DNA of 10,335 nt from NCBI GenBank assembly GCA_027943245.1, contig JANDJZ010001257.1:1-10335 (forward strand), in the 5' to 3' direction. The notes below the pieces were generated by a model. The model worked only from the letters and a program-made list of their open reading frames with translations. It was not told the origin of the DNA and did no database searches. The position numbers were made by a program, and so were the translations under genes. Origin of the DNA: Acanthamoeba sp. SK_2022b. Lineage: Eukaryota > Discosea > Longamoebia > Acanthamoebidae. This document shows positions 1 through 7,135 of this stretch, piece after piece (the stretch's first letter is position 1; each line of letters starts with the position of its first letter).

Positions 1-1
1 T

Positions 2-361
2 GAACGCAATGGCCAGGCGGAGCGGGAGCGTGCGGCGCCGCCAATCGACTACGACGCGCTGAAGCACATGAAGAGGAAGGCCATCATCGACGAGCAGAAC
101 CAGCGAGAGCGCCCGTCGACGGCGACGGCGACGGCGACGAACGAAGGCGAGGGGAGGAGGGAGCGGGGCGGTGGCGAGGATGGCGGGCAGGACCCGCGGT
201 CGCTGTGGGAGACCGTGCGGGAGGTGGGCGAGGCCAGCCTGCGCGAGCGGAAGCGGAGGCACGACGAGGACAGCGCGGGACAGGCCGACTTTGTAGAGGA
301 GTTTGACGAAGAGGAAGAGGGGGCCACGATGGATCTCGAAGCAGAAGGCAAGACAGCTTGA
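2..361 (+). CDS. C-terminal part of an unrecognised charged, acidic-tailed protein (5' end outside window)
   Basis: Frame 2 is open from the window edge to a TGA at 359-361, giving about 119 residues of a longer protein. The start and any upstream exons lie outside the window. The first ATG inside (68) is probably internal, because the codons before it continue the same highly charged style (IDYDALKHMKRKAIIDEQN). The segment is rich in Arg, Glu and Asp, has an Ala-Thr stretch coded by a GACGGC hexamer repeat near 117-138, and ends in an acidic block (EEFDEEEEG). This composition suits a nuclear RNA- or chromatin-associated protein, but no domain is recognised and no function is assigned. It converges with the minus-strand gene ending at 589; the 227 bp between holds only a short AT-rich stretch and a CT-rich tract, with no clear AATAAA. 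Confidence 0.6.
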   Translation, partial: ERNGQAERERAAPPIDYDALKHMKRKAIIDEQNQRERPSTATATATNEGEGRRERGGGEDGGQDPRSLWETVREVGEASLRERKRRHDEDSAGQADFVEEFDEEEEGATMDLEAEGKTA

Positions 362-588
362 CGACGAAAGCGTTGTGTTTCGTTTTCGTTTGGGAAAGCG
401 TTTACGAAACACGTCTCGTAAATACAATTTAAACTCGAAATATATTTGTGTAAGTGTGTAATGTATGCTCTATACAACAACTAATGCCACCTTCGGTGCA
501 GAAATCTCCTTTCTATATCTCTGTCTCTATCTCTTTCTCTCTCTTTTTATGTATACCTTCCTCTTCCTCTTTTTGGCGCATCAGCCCA

Positions 589-2296
589 CTACTGGACGAC
601 GCACTTCTTGCGCCGCCGCTCCTCGTCGACGTAGGAGATGGCCGACTTGGACGAGCCGATGCCGTCGTCCGCGCACTTGCGGCCGTTCTTGGCCTTGTGG
701 CCCACAAGGCCCCGGTGGACCGCGCCGTCGGGCTGCGGCGTCGTCGGCGCCAGCTCGTCGCCGTCGCCGTTGATGTCCACGTCGTCGTACTGGGCGTCCT
801 TGCCGCCGTCGCCGTCGTCCCACCACTCGGCCTCGGGCATGGGCGGCAGCGGGCACTCGATGTACTCCATCGACTCCTTCCTCACTCGGCGCTCCTGCTC
901 GGCGCGCGACATGCTCGACTTGGCCGAGCCGAGCGACGGCCGCGGGAACGACTCGTAGGCCTGGTGGGCGCGGCGGCCGGCGTCGGTCTCGGCGCGGCGG
1001 CGGCCCACGGGCCACTTCTTGGCTGCCGACAGGTTGAGGTCGTCGTCGGTCTTGATGGCCGAGCCGTGCTTGGCCTTGTGGGCGGCCGTCGACGACGACG
1101 AGCCGATGTCCAGCTCGTATCTGCGCGAGAGAGAAGCGGGTAAGGCATGTGTGGAATGGAAGCTATGTGGGAGGACATGCAGTACTGGAATGTGCCATTG
1201 TTCGATGAGGTGGGGAGCTGATGATGGTGGACGGTGGTGGTGGTGATGATGATGATGATGGGTAGTGGTGGTGGTGAAGTGGATGGTGATCACCACTGCA
1301 GTAACCAGGGCGTGACGAAGGGGATCGTGGAGAGGACGTACGTGGGCGAGCGCGGCGAAGTCGGAACCGACCGGCCGGCCAGCACCACCCGCATGAACTC
1401 GGGCCTCTCCGTGACCGTCTCCCGATCGAACGCCTTCGTCGCCTTCTGTCGCTACACCAAGTCGACACAATATATATGTCAGTAACATGGTAACCAAAAA
1501 TAATGAGGAAATAGAAAAGAAAATAACGAGAAAATAAAGCGAGTAGCATTACGTTGTTGTTGTTGGTCTTGCGAAGCTCGAAGTGGGCGGGCACGATGTT
1601 GCCGTAGCCGATGGCCCCGGGCGGCAGACGCCGACGGGCGGGAGCGGCCGAATCGGCAGAGTGGTGGTCCTGCTCGTCGTCGGCCATCCCGAGCACGTCG
1701 ACACCCTCGCCCCTCGGGGACTTGACCTTGCGGCCACGCTCCTCGTCGCCGCCGCCGTCATCACCACCAACCCGGCAGCCTCTGCCCAGCCCATCGTCGG
1801 CACAGGGGTCGGAGTGGTCGTTTAGGGTCATGTCTTCTTCTTCATGTTCGGAGTTTTTCTGCGGAACCAATGACAGGCGAGGAATGTGAGGAGGTGTCGC
1901 AGCGTGCGACACGTAGGCCTCCTCTTCGTCGTCGCGCGTCTTCTCCTCCTCTTCGTCGTCGTTCTTGGGCTCGTCTTGGTGCTTGTTGGCGTCGAGCTTG
2001 TGGACGGGGGGCGAGGGCAGCGGCTTGGTGATCATCGGGCTGATGAAGACGGCGTTGTTGAGCACCATGTCGTAGCCGTCGTCCTCGGGGAACAGGTCCT
2101 CTTCGACCATCACCTGTGCAAAGATGTCCTCCTCCTGCTCGTCGCGACCACAAATAAACAAATAAATAAAAAGACATGTTAGCCTACCCACAGAATGCGT
2201 GTAAAGCGCTGGATAGGCGTGCGTGTGTACCTGGTACACCTTGCCCCTCTTCTCCTCCTGGATGGAGTAGGCAGCGATGTCGTGGCAGTGAGCCAT
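589..2296 (-). CDS. Hypothetical low-complexity protein, four exons, 427 aa, with degenerate C-terminal repeats
   Basis: Four minus-strand exons join in frame: 2296-2231, 2134-1553, 1445-1342 and 1120-589 (stop 589-591), giving 427 residues. Introns of 96, 107 and 221 nt all have GT-AG ends; the last junction splits a Thr codon (SPT/YELDIG). The start at 2296 (MAHCHDIAAYSIQEEKRGKVYQ) is the first Met of the short first exon. Residues 23-216 are acidic and probably disordered (EEEEK, DDEEE, HEEEDM, DDGGGDEE), followed by a more ordered stretch at about 200-250 (GNIVPAHFELRK, AFDRETVTERPEFM). The C-terminal third contains three degenerate copies of a unit that starts with H-x-A-x, passes an S-A/S-x-K element and ends in an Arg/Lys cluster. 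No signal peptide, membrane segment or known domain is visible. The exon structure is well supported; the function is unknown. Confidence 0.75.
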
Positions 2297-2414
2297 TGTG
2301 TGTATGTGTGTGTGTGAAGTGTGTCTGGTGCCGGTGGCGGCTTGGGTGGTGCCTGTCGGTCTGTCTTGTGGTCGAATGGGAATGCCGGAAACAACAAGGG
2401 CAGACTGTCCCGTA

Positions 2415-2421
2415 CTTATAT
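2415..2421 (-). promoter_or_regulatory. Possible TATA element of the minus-strand hypothetical gene
   Basis: The minus strand reads ATATAAG, about 120 bp upstream of the proposed ATG at 2296. Transcription starting about 30 bp downstream would give a leader of roughly 90 nt that includes the GT-rich stretch near 2300-2320. The match is short and rests on position only. Confidence 0.25.
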
Positions 2422-2454
2422 CCTGGCCTGTGGGGGGCACCAGATAACTCCCAG

Positions 2455-2469
2455 TCGTTATGATAACGA
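2455..2469. repeat. Near-perfect palindrome in the divergent intergenic region
   Basis: TCGTTAT and ATAACGA form 7-bp arms around a single central G. It lies about 160 bp upstream of the minus-strand gene start and could be a site for a dimeric DNA-binding protein, or chance. Confidence 0.4.
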
Positions 2470-3080
2470 TGGTGGACCCAGTGGCGTTTTGATTTATTCG
2501 AACCGGAGGTGGTCTTTGATCGATTGGCCGTTCGCTCCCAGTTGTCTCTGTGACAGCTCCCTTCAAAGATCAGGCGTCTGCAGAAACTGGGCGGCGCAGC
2601 AACCGACGCCTGGAAATTGCCCACGACCAGGTCGCAAAGAGATGGGCCTGACATCCTCTGCGGGATCGTGGCTGTGGAACACTGGGTCGTTGGCCCTTGA
2701 CGACATCACAGCATGTCAGTTTGATGGACGAGGACAAGCGACATGCAATCCTGGGCGAATGAGGGCTCTGGCCCAAAAGGGAGAACTGAGCCCAGACGAC
2801 ACCTGGCTGTTTGCTGAGCGGGCGTGGCACTTCCTATTCCTGGATCGCCCAGTCGTTCCCAGCTTGTGTTTTTGCCCTAAAGTGGCCATAGATGAATCTT
2901 GTGGCGGGTTTTATCTTGCCACAACAATGCAAAAAGAAAATAGCAGTTGATCGCGAAAAATCCCAAAAGAAATGTAAAAGATGACGTGCCCTTTACCGCA
3001 AATTTGCGAGTGTGCTTCAATAAAACATTTGCTCCTTCCTTCAAGTCCAAGTACAAGATACAACAAACTGCAACCAATCC

Positions 3081-4571
3081 ATGCGAGGTTCTTTTTCCTC
3101 GCCCTCATTTCCCATTTTCCCCATTTTTTTTAATTACCTCTGAATCTTTGGAGCGTAGGCGGTGGTAAGAGACAAGTAGCGGTGGTGGGGGCGGGCGTGT
3201 CGGGCCTGGCGTGCGCGCGTGCGCTGGTGAGCGCGGGCTTCGAGGTGCGCGTGTTCGACAAGGGCCAGCGCGCGCCGGGCGGTCGTGTGCACTCGCGCGC
3301 CGTCCGGCTCGACGCCCACGGCCAGGCGGTGCCCCACCGCAGCTCCAGCAGCGACAGCGAGAGCAGCGTGGCCGAGGTCCTGAGCTTCGACGACGGCGCG
3401 CAGTACTTCACCGCGCGCGCGCCCGAGTTCCGCGCCTTCGTGGAGGAGTGCGTCGCGCAGGGCTGCGTGCGCGAGTGGGCCCCGCTGCGCCTGGCGGTGA
3501 TCGACGCGGAGGGCGACGTGCGCCTCAAGCAAGTGGACGAGGACACGCACGGCTGGAAGCGGGAGGACGCGCGATACGTGGGCAGCCCCACCATGCACGC
3601 CTTCATCCCGTTCCTCGCCCAGCCCGTGGCCCACGCCATCCGCCAGTCCGTGCGCGTGGTCGACGTCCAGGTGTGTTGCGTGTCGCGCGCGCGTGTGCCG
3701 TGTGTGCGCGCGGGGGGGTCGCTGACACGGTGTGGGCGCGCAGAGGCGAGCGGGCGAGGGCGGGGAGCGGTGGGGCCTGGTGGGCGAGAAGGGCGAGGAG
3801 CTGGGCGACTTCGAGGCGGTAGTGGTGGGCGTTCCTGCCCCGCAGGCCGCCGACCTGCTGCGCGCGGCGCCCGACCTCCGCGCCAAGGCTGCCTCCGTGC
3901 GCATGAACCCGTGCTGGTCTCGCCCCGCTCCTTTTTCTTTTTCTTTTTCTTTTTTTCTTTTCTTTTTATTTTCCGCTTCGTTTTCTCTGTTTCTCTTTCT
4001 CTTGCTAAGGCAAGCGCGTGGGCACGCGTGACGTCAGGGCGGTGGGCGTGGCGTTCGACGGCGCGCAGGCGCTGCAGTTCGACGGCGCGTTCGTTAACGA
4101 CAAGGCGTCGCCGCTCTCCTGGATCGCCCGCAACTCGAGCAAACCGGGGCGTACAGCAGCGGCAGGCGCCGATGGGCCACGCAAGGAGTGCTGGGTGCTG
4201 CACGGAAGCGCCGAGTGGTCGACCCAGCACATCGAGGACGACCCGCAGAGCGTCGCGCGCGCGCTCGTCGAGGGCTTCAAGAGGTACATCGTCGCCTCTC
4301 TCTCCTCTCTCTTCTCTCTCTTCTCTCTCAATGTGACGATCGATGACGGGATTGGGGGGCAGGGCGGTGGGCGACGCGATCGGGGAGCCGAGCTTCGTGG
4401 GCGCGGCGTTCCGGTGGCGATTCGCCATTCCGGCCAACCCGCTGCCCGAGCGATTCGTCTACGACGACGCCCTGCGCATCGGCATCTGCGGTGACTGGGT
4501 CGGCGGGCCGCGCGTGGAGGTCGAGCCGCCCATCCACGCGCAACTTATCACGAAACGCGCGCTCACTCTCT

Positions 4572-4643
<72 letters not shown>

Positions 4644-4719
4644 GTGCGATTGGCAGGGAGCGTACATGAGCGGCCATCTGCTAGGCCAACACATCGCGGG
4701 GCTTTCGGCTAGCCTGTGA
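3081..4719 (+). CDS. Renalase-like NAD(P)/FAD-dependent oxidoreductase, six exons, 379 aa
   Basis: Exons 3081-3087, 3177-3670, 3744-3916, 4038-4283, 4363-4519 and 4657-4719 join in frame to a TGA at 4717-4719. The N-terminus is a Rossmann FAD-binding fold (VAVVGAGVSGLACARAL, residues 3-19), then VRVFDKG and the GGR motif (APGGRVHSR). Family blocks follow: FDDGAQYFTAR (about residue 73), VVVGVPAPQAADLL, MNPCW-AVGVAFDG, SPLSWIARNSSKPGR, ECWVLHGSAEWS, and the C-terminal FAD motif ICGDWVGGPRVE-GAYMSGHLLG. These mark the renalase/COG3380 group; characterised renalases oxidise abnormal dihydro-NAD(P) isomers, and the substrate here is inferred only. Continuity of conserved blocks fixes four of the splice sites, for example WAV across 3916/4038. 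The first exon is uncertain: 7 nt plus an 89-nt intron gives MRVAVVGAG, but the conserved frame has no ATG of its own. A Ser-rich insert (SSSSDSESS) makes it longer than typical members. Confidence 0.85.
4576..4642 (+). repeat. (TG)n microsatellite in the last intron of the renalase-like gene
   Basis: An uninterrupted 67-nt TG run (about 33 units) fills half of the 137-nt intron 4520-4656 and ends 14 nt before its CAG acceptor. It occupies the place where a polypyrimidine tract would be expected. Such runs vary in length between strains and can form Z-DNA. Confidence 0.97.
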
Positions 4720-4831
4720 GTGAGGCCTTGCCCCCGACCTCGCCGCCAACGCCATCACGGCGATCGTTTATTCGCCCAATTTTTAAAGTGTGGGCAAGCT
4801 TGACCAATCACTCGCTGCTCTGCACACCTCT

Positions 4832-5344
4832 CTATTCTTCAGACTTGGTGACCTTGAGGTTGACGCTCTCCTCGGAGTAGACGCGGTTCTTGCGGCGGTC
4901 GATGTTGTTCTCCATGACGTCCTTGCGCACGCCCAGCACGTCCTGCATGAGCTTCATGGCGCCCTTGCTCCCGCCCGCCACCAGCAGCGCGTTGAGGGCC
5001 TTGCTCAGGAAGACCGAATCCTTGTTGAAGAGCGTCGCGTAGGCATCGAATTCCGCCCACGTGCACACCGCGTACGAGACGGCCACCGCGACCAGCTCCT
5101 TCACTCCCGGGCTGCAATAATATTCTTTTTGTAAATTTTTATAAAAAGTTCCAAGATAATTTTTTTATTTTAAAAAAAAGAAAAGAAAAAAATAGGTGAT
5201 AGAATGAACAAGGTACTTTTCGAGGGGGCCTCGCCACAGACGCAGTTCAAAGACGACGGCAAGAGAACGCTCGATGAAGAAGGCAAGCACGAGAAGAAAG
5301 ACAAACGACTCCTGCAATGCGTCATAGTCCAGCGTTCGCACCAT
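4832..5344 (-). CDS. Small predicted membrane protein, two exons, 135 aa, unrecognised
   Basis: Minus-strand exons 5344-5217 and 5111-4832 join through a 105-nt GT-AG intron that splits an Asn codon (GPLEN/PGVKEL), giving 135 residues and a TAG at 4834-4832. The start is the ATG at 5344 in a purine-rich context (GAAAATGG). Residues 13-36 form a hydrophobic segment with an internal Glu-Arg pair (FVFLLVLAFFIERSLAVVF). A second hydrophobic stretch covers about 46-60 (VKELVAVAVSYAVC), and a third, weaker one about 77-90 (FLSKALNALLVAGG) leads into GGSKGAMKLMQDVLG. The tail is charged (RRKNRVYSEES). The pattern of short hydrophobic helices followed by a GGS motif recalls small holin-like membrane proteins of bacteria and phages, but that resemblance is from memory and weak. 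The gene converges with the renalase-like gene and diverges from the SelU-like gene. Confidence 0.7.
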
Positions 5345-5837
5345 TTTCTCTTCACTGGGACGCAAGGAGGGAGACCTATGAGTACATTGCAACGGCCTCG
5401 CAAGGAGGTGCCAAGTGCTGGGCCAATCAACTGAAGCGCGTAAACGAACATGTGCCAACTATTTTTAGTGCTACCCACAATAGCTATCGAACAGGCGTGC
5501 TGCAGTGGTCACCGGCTTGCTCACCGCGTTTGTCCCTCTTGGCGAGTGTGCACGCTGCAGTGGTCATCAAATCCAGCGGCTATGCGAGAGGAGCGCGAGG
5601 AAGTGAGTCCCATAGCACGGCCTTGAATGCCGCAACTCACACGTGAGGGCCTGTACCCTGTCCTTGAGCATCGGACGGATTCGCCAGAAGTGGCGCGGCC
5701 GTGTCCTCCTCGGCTTGCATAGCGCTGTACGATTGGGTGATAAGGCGTTCACGCTCGTTTGGTCCAATGGCGTCTGTTCTTGTTCTTTTGTAATGTTTGC
5801 GTGCTCTCTGTCCTCAACATAACTGTTTCTAAGCAAG
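5345..5837. other. 493-bp divergent intergenic region with a 13-bp direct repeat
   Basis: This region lies between the start codons of the minus-strand membrane-protein gene and the plus-strand SelU-like gene, so it should carry both promoters. No coding frame with recognisable content is present. The 13-mer GCTGCAGTGGTCA occurs twice (5499-5511 and 5554-5566). No convincing TATA element was seen. Confidence 0.5.
5499..5566 (+). repeat. Pair of 13-bp direct repeats, 55 bp apart
   Basis: GCTGCAGTGGTCA is present exactly at 5499-5511 and 5554-5566, in the putative bidirectional promoter. It contains the PstI-type palindrome CTGCAG. It could be a paired regulatory site or the remnant of a small duplication. 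Confidence 0.5.
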
Positions 5838-6763
5838 ATGGAGGTGGATGAAGGAGGGCCAAAGCGGGACAGCCCACCAGCAGGGATGACGCCGCCAGCG
5901 GGCGCCTTCGAGGCCTTGCAGGAGGCCACCATGATGGACCTCAGCGATAATCCAGTTCCCTTTGCCAGCTTCTACAAGGACGTACGTCACAGCCGCTCAT
6001 GTTGTTTTGATGATCGCAAGATTAATACTCAAGAAGAAGATTATTGTAGAGACCAGCTTGCGTGGTGTGGTTGCGTCACTTTGGATGAAACACAGTCATG
6101 TTGCGCGTAAATGATTACGTGCAACGGGCCGAAGAGTTCAAGAACAAGAATATCGAGGTGCCCGCTACTTTGAGATTTGATTTGGATGCACGAACTGCCT
6201 TTGGCTCACACCTGCGCACTGCCTACAGCTTGTGTTTGTGGGTCACGGCGGGAAGAAGAAGGGGCTGCAGTATGTCGATACGCTCAAAATGGAGGGCCGC
6301 GTGCCGCTCTACATCGACCCTAAGCGAAAGACGCACACCGCCCTGGGGCTCCTCGACATCAGTACGCCTTTCTATTCGTCTCTTCCATGAGTAGCGCTCG
6401 AGTCTTTTTTTTGCTTCTCTCCCTTCTCATCTACTTCTACTACTTCTACTACTTCATGGGCCCAGGCTGGAAGAAGCTGTTGTCCGATTCCAAGGGGCTT
6501 GAGCTCTCCAAGCAGGCGTCGAAGCAGGGCTTCAGCGTGGCTCTTCTGGGCACTGGCAGCTACACGTACGTCTCCTCCCTGCCCTTGCTGGCAACAACAA
6601 GCCGCTCGAGAGGTGGTGGCAGGCTCAAGGTGATGCGTGCAGGCAACTGGGAGGGGTGGCTGTGGTGAGCAAGAGTGGCATCGCGTTCTTTCATCAGTGC
6701 CAGACCACCTACGATTACCCAGAGGTGGACGACCTGCTCGCCCTCTGCGCAGGCTTGGAGTAG
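5838..6763 (+). CDS. Selenoprotein U / peroxiredoxin-like 2 (AhpC/TSA-like) family protein with in-frame TGA (Sec61), five exons, 201 aa
   Basis: Exons 5838-5981, 6050-6157, 6229-6361, 6466-6565 and 6643-6763 join in frame (606 nt) with introns of 68, 71, 104 and 77 nt, all GT-AG. The product is a thioredoxin-fold protein of the PRXL2/SelU (AhpC/TSA antioxidant) family. Family blocks in order: VPFASFYKD-RPACVVWLRHFG (residues 40-60), the catalytic site, ELVFVGHGGKKKGLQYV (84-100), LYIDPKRKTHTALGLL, GLELSKQASKQGF, and TQLGGVAVVSKSGIAFFHQC before a C-terminal DDLLALC helix. The only break is TGA at 6086-6088, codon 61, immediately after LRHFG where the family has its peroxidatic-type Cys; SelU proteins carry selenocysteine there. 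The same frame continues through NTVMLRVNDYVQRAEEF, and a SECIS-like hairpin follows the stop. Unusually, position +3 is Val, not the second Cys of CxxC/UxxC. A pseudogene is unlikely because all other codons and splice sites are intact. Confidence 0.88.
6086..6088 (+). other. In-frame TGA, predicted selenocysteine codon (residue 61)
   Basis: TGA follows codons for R-H-F-G and precedes N-T-V-M-L-R in one continuous frame of exon 6050-6157. In the PRXL2/SelU family the residue after RHFG (or RRPG) is the catalytic Cys or Sec. No GT-AG intron can remove this triplet without also losing the conserved PACVVWLRHFG block. Confidence 0.85.
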
Positions 6764-6815
6764 CGGACGACCACCAAGGGAGGGTGGGGCGACGGCGCTT
6801 GTCGAGAAAGAAAGC

Positions 6816-6897
6816 CCTCTTCTTTGAAGAATGAAGTCTTTGGCGCCAAACGCCCTACTCGGCGCGCGCTACGACTGACTAGGAAATAAAGAAGAGG
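6816..6897 (+). promoter_or_regulatory. Predicted SECIS element (form II) in the 3' UTR of the SelU-like gene
   Basis: The hairpin starts 53 nt after the TAG at 6761-6763. Helix I is a perfect 10-bp stem, CCTCTTCTTT (6816-6825) with AAAGAAGAGG (6888-6897). The core has ATGA at 6831-6834 facing TGAC at 6876-6879, allowing the tandem G.A pairs. Helix II pairs 6836-6838 with 6873-6875 and, after a small internal loop, 6841-6846 with 6866-6871 (one G.T pair). AAA lies at 6848-6850 in the apical bulge, 13 nt after ATGA. A 4-bp mini-stem CGCC/GGCG (6851-6854 with 6861-6864) closes a 6-nt loop, as in form II elements. Pairing was done by hand. Confidence 0.85.
6885..6890 (+). other. Polyadenylation signal AATAAA of the SelU-like gene
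   Basis: AATAAA lies 122 nt after the stop codon, overlapping the 3' strand of the SECIS basal stem. Cleavage 10-30 nt downstream would keep the whole predicted SECIS in the mRNA. Confidence 0.55.
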
Positions 6898-7100
6898 AGC
6901 GGCCAACCTCACGGCAACGTTGCCGCACAAGGTCGTCCTTCTTAACAGACGTGTGGTGCTTGCTCTACAGAGCTGGCAACATGCTCGTGGAACGCGGGCC
7001 AGCCCTCAAAAGAGCTCTAACTGGGCCCAATACGCTTCGAGAGCCAATCATCAGAGAGAAACTGCTTGTGTCCTCTCTTGTCTTGCACTTAACACAAAGC

Positions 7101-7123
7101 CAACAACAACAACAACAACAACA
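7101..7123 (+). repeat. CAA trinucleotide repeat in the SDR gene leader
   Basis: About seven CAA units lie just before the proposed start at 7136. CAA-rich leaders are usually unstructured, so this fits a 5' UTR. The rest of 6898-7135 shows no gene. Confidence 0.8.
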
Positions 7124-7135
7124 CTGAACGGCGCG

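Larger units (their letters stand above)
2297..3080. other. 784-bp divergent intergenic region, putative bidirectional promoter
   Basis: No gene is supported here. A plus-strand frame is open from 2321 to 2950 (209 codons). Its composition is unlike the neighbouring genes, no domain is recognised, and it starts opposite the GT-rich leader of the minus-strand gene, so it is treated as chance. Read on the minus strand, ATATAAG at 2421-2415 lies about 120 bp upstream of the ATG at 2296 and could be its TATA element. On the plus side, AATAAAAC near 3020 precedes the renalase-like gene. A near-perfect palindrome lies at 2455-2469. Confidence 0.5.

Noticed and set aside
454..1143. 229-codon plus-strand frame over the hypothetical gene
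   Set aside because: Antisense shadow of the minus-strand exon 589-1120; Arg/Val/Leu-rich composition typical of reverse-frame reading of GC-rich codons.
1234..1280. GGT/GAT trinucleotide repeats as a coding His tract
   Set aside because: They fall inside the 221-nt intron 1121-1341, whose removal restores a continuous conserved-style frame (SPT/YELDIG).
2321..2950. 209-codon open frame on the plus strand in the divergent intergenic region
   Set aside because: No recognisable domain, low-information composition, and it lies in the promoter/leader region between two divergent genes. Long open frames occur by chance in GC-rich DNA.
3130..4437. 435-codon minus-strand frame over the renalase-like gene
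   Set aside because: Runs across both exons and introns of a well-supported gene on the other strand and contains a Lys-rich run from the antisense of an intron's T-tract.
5986..6095. Alternative intron that would remove the TGA of the SelU-like gene
   Set aside because: It keeps the frame but uses a weak GTCACA donor instead of GTACGT four bases upstream, and deletes the most conserved block of the family (PACVVWLRHFG). It may, however, be what automatic annotation chose.
5838..6763. SelU-like gene as a pseudogene with a nonsense mutation
   Set aside because: All exons, splice sites and the remaining codons are intact, the TGA sits exactly at the catalytic Cys/Sec position, and a SECIS-like hairpin follows.
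6920..7135. N-terminal extension of the SDR frame upstream of 7136
   Set aside because: The open frame has no upstream ATG of its own, encodes a Thr run from the CAA repeat, and adds nothing to the complete SDR fold.
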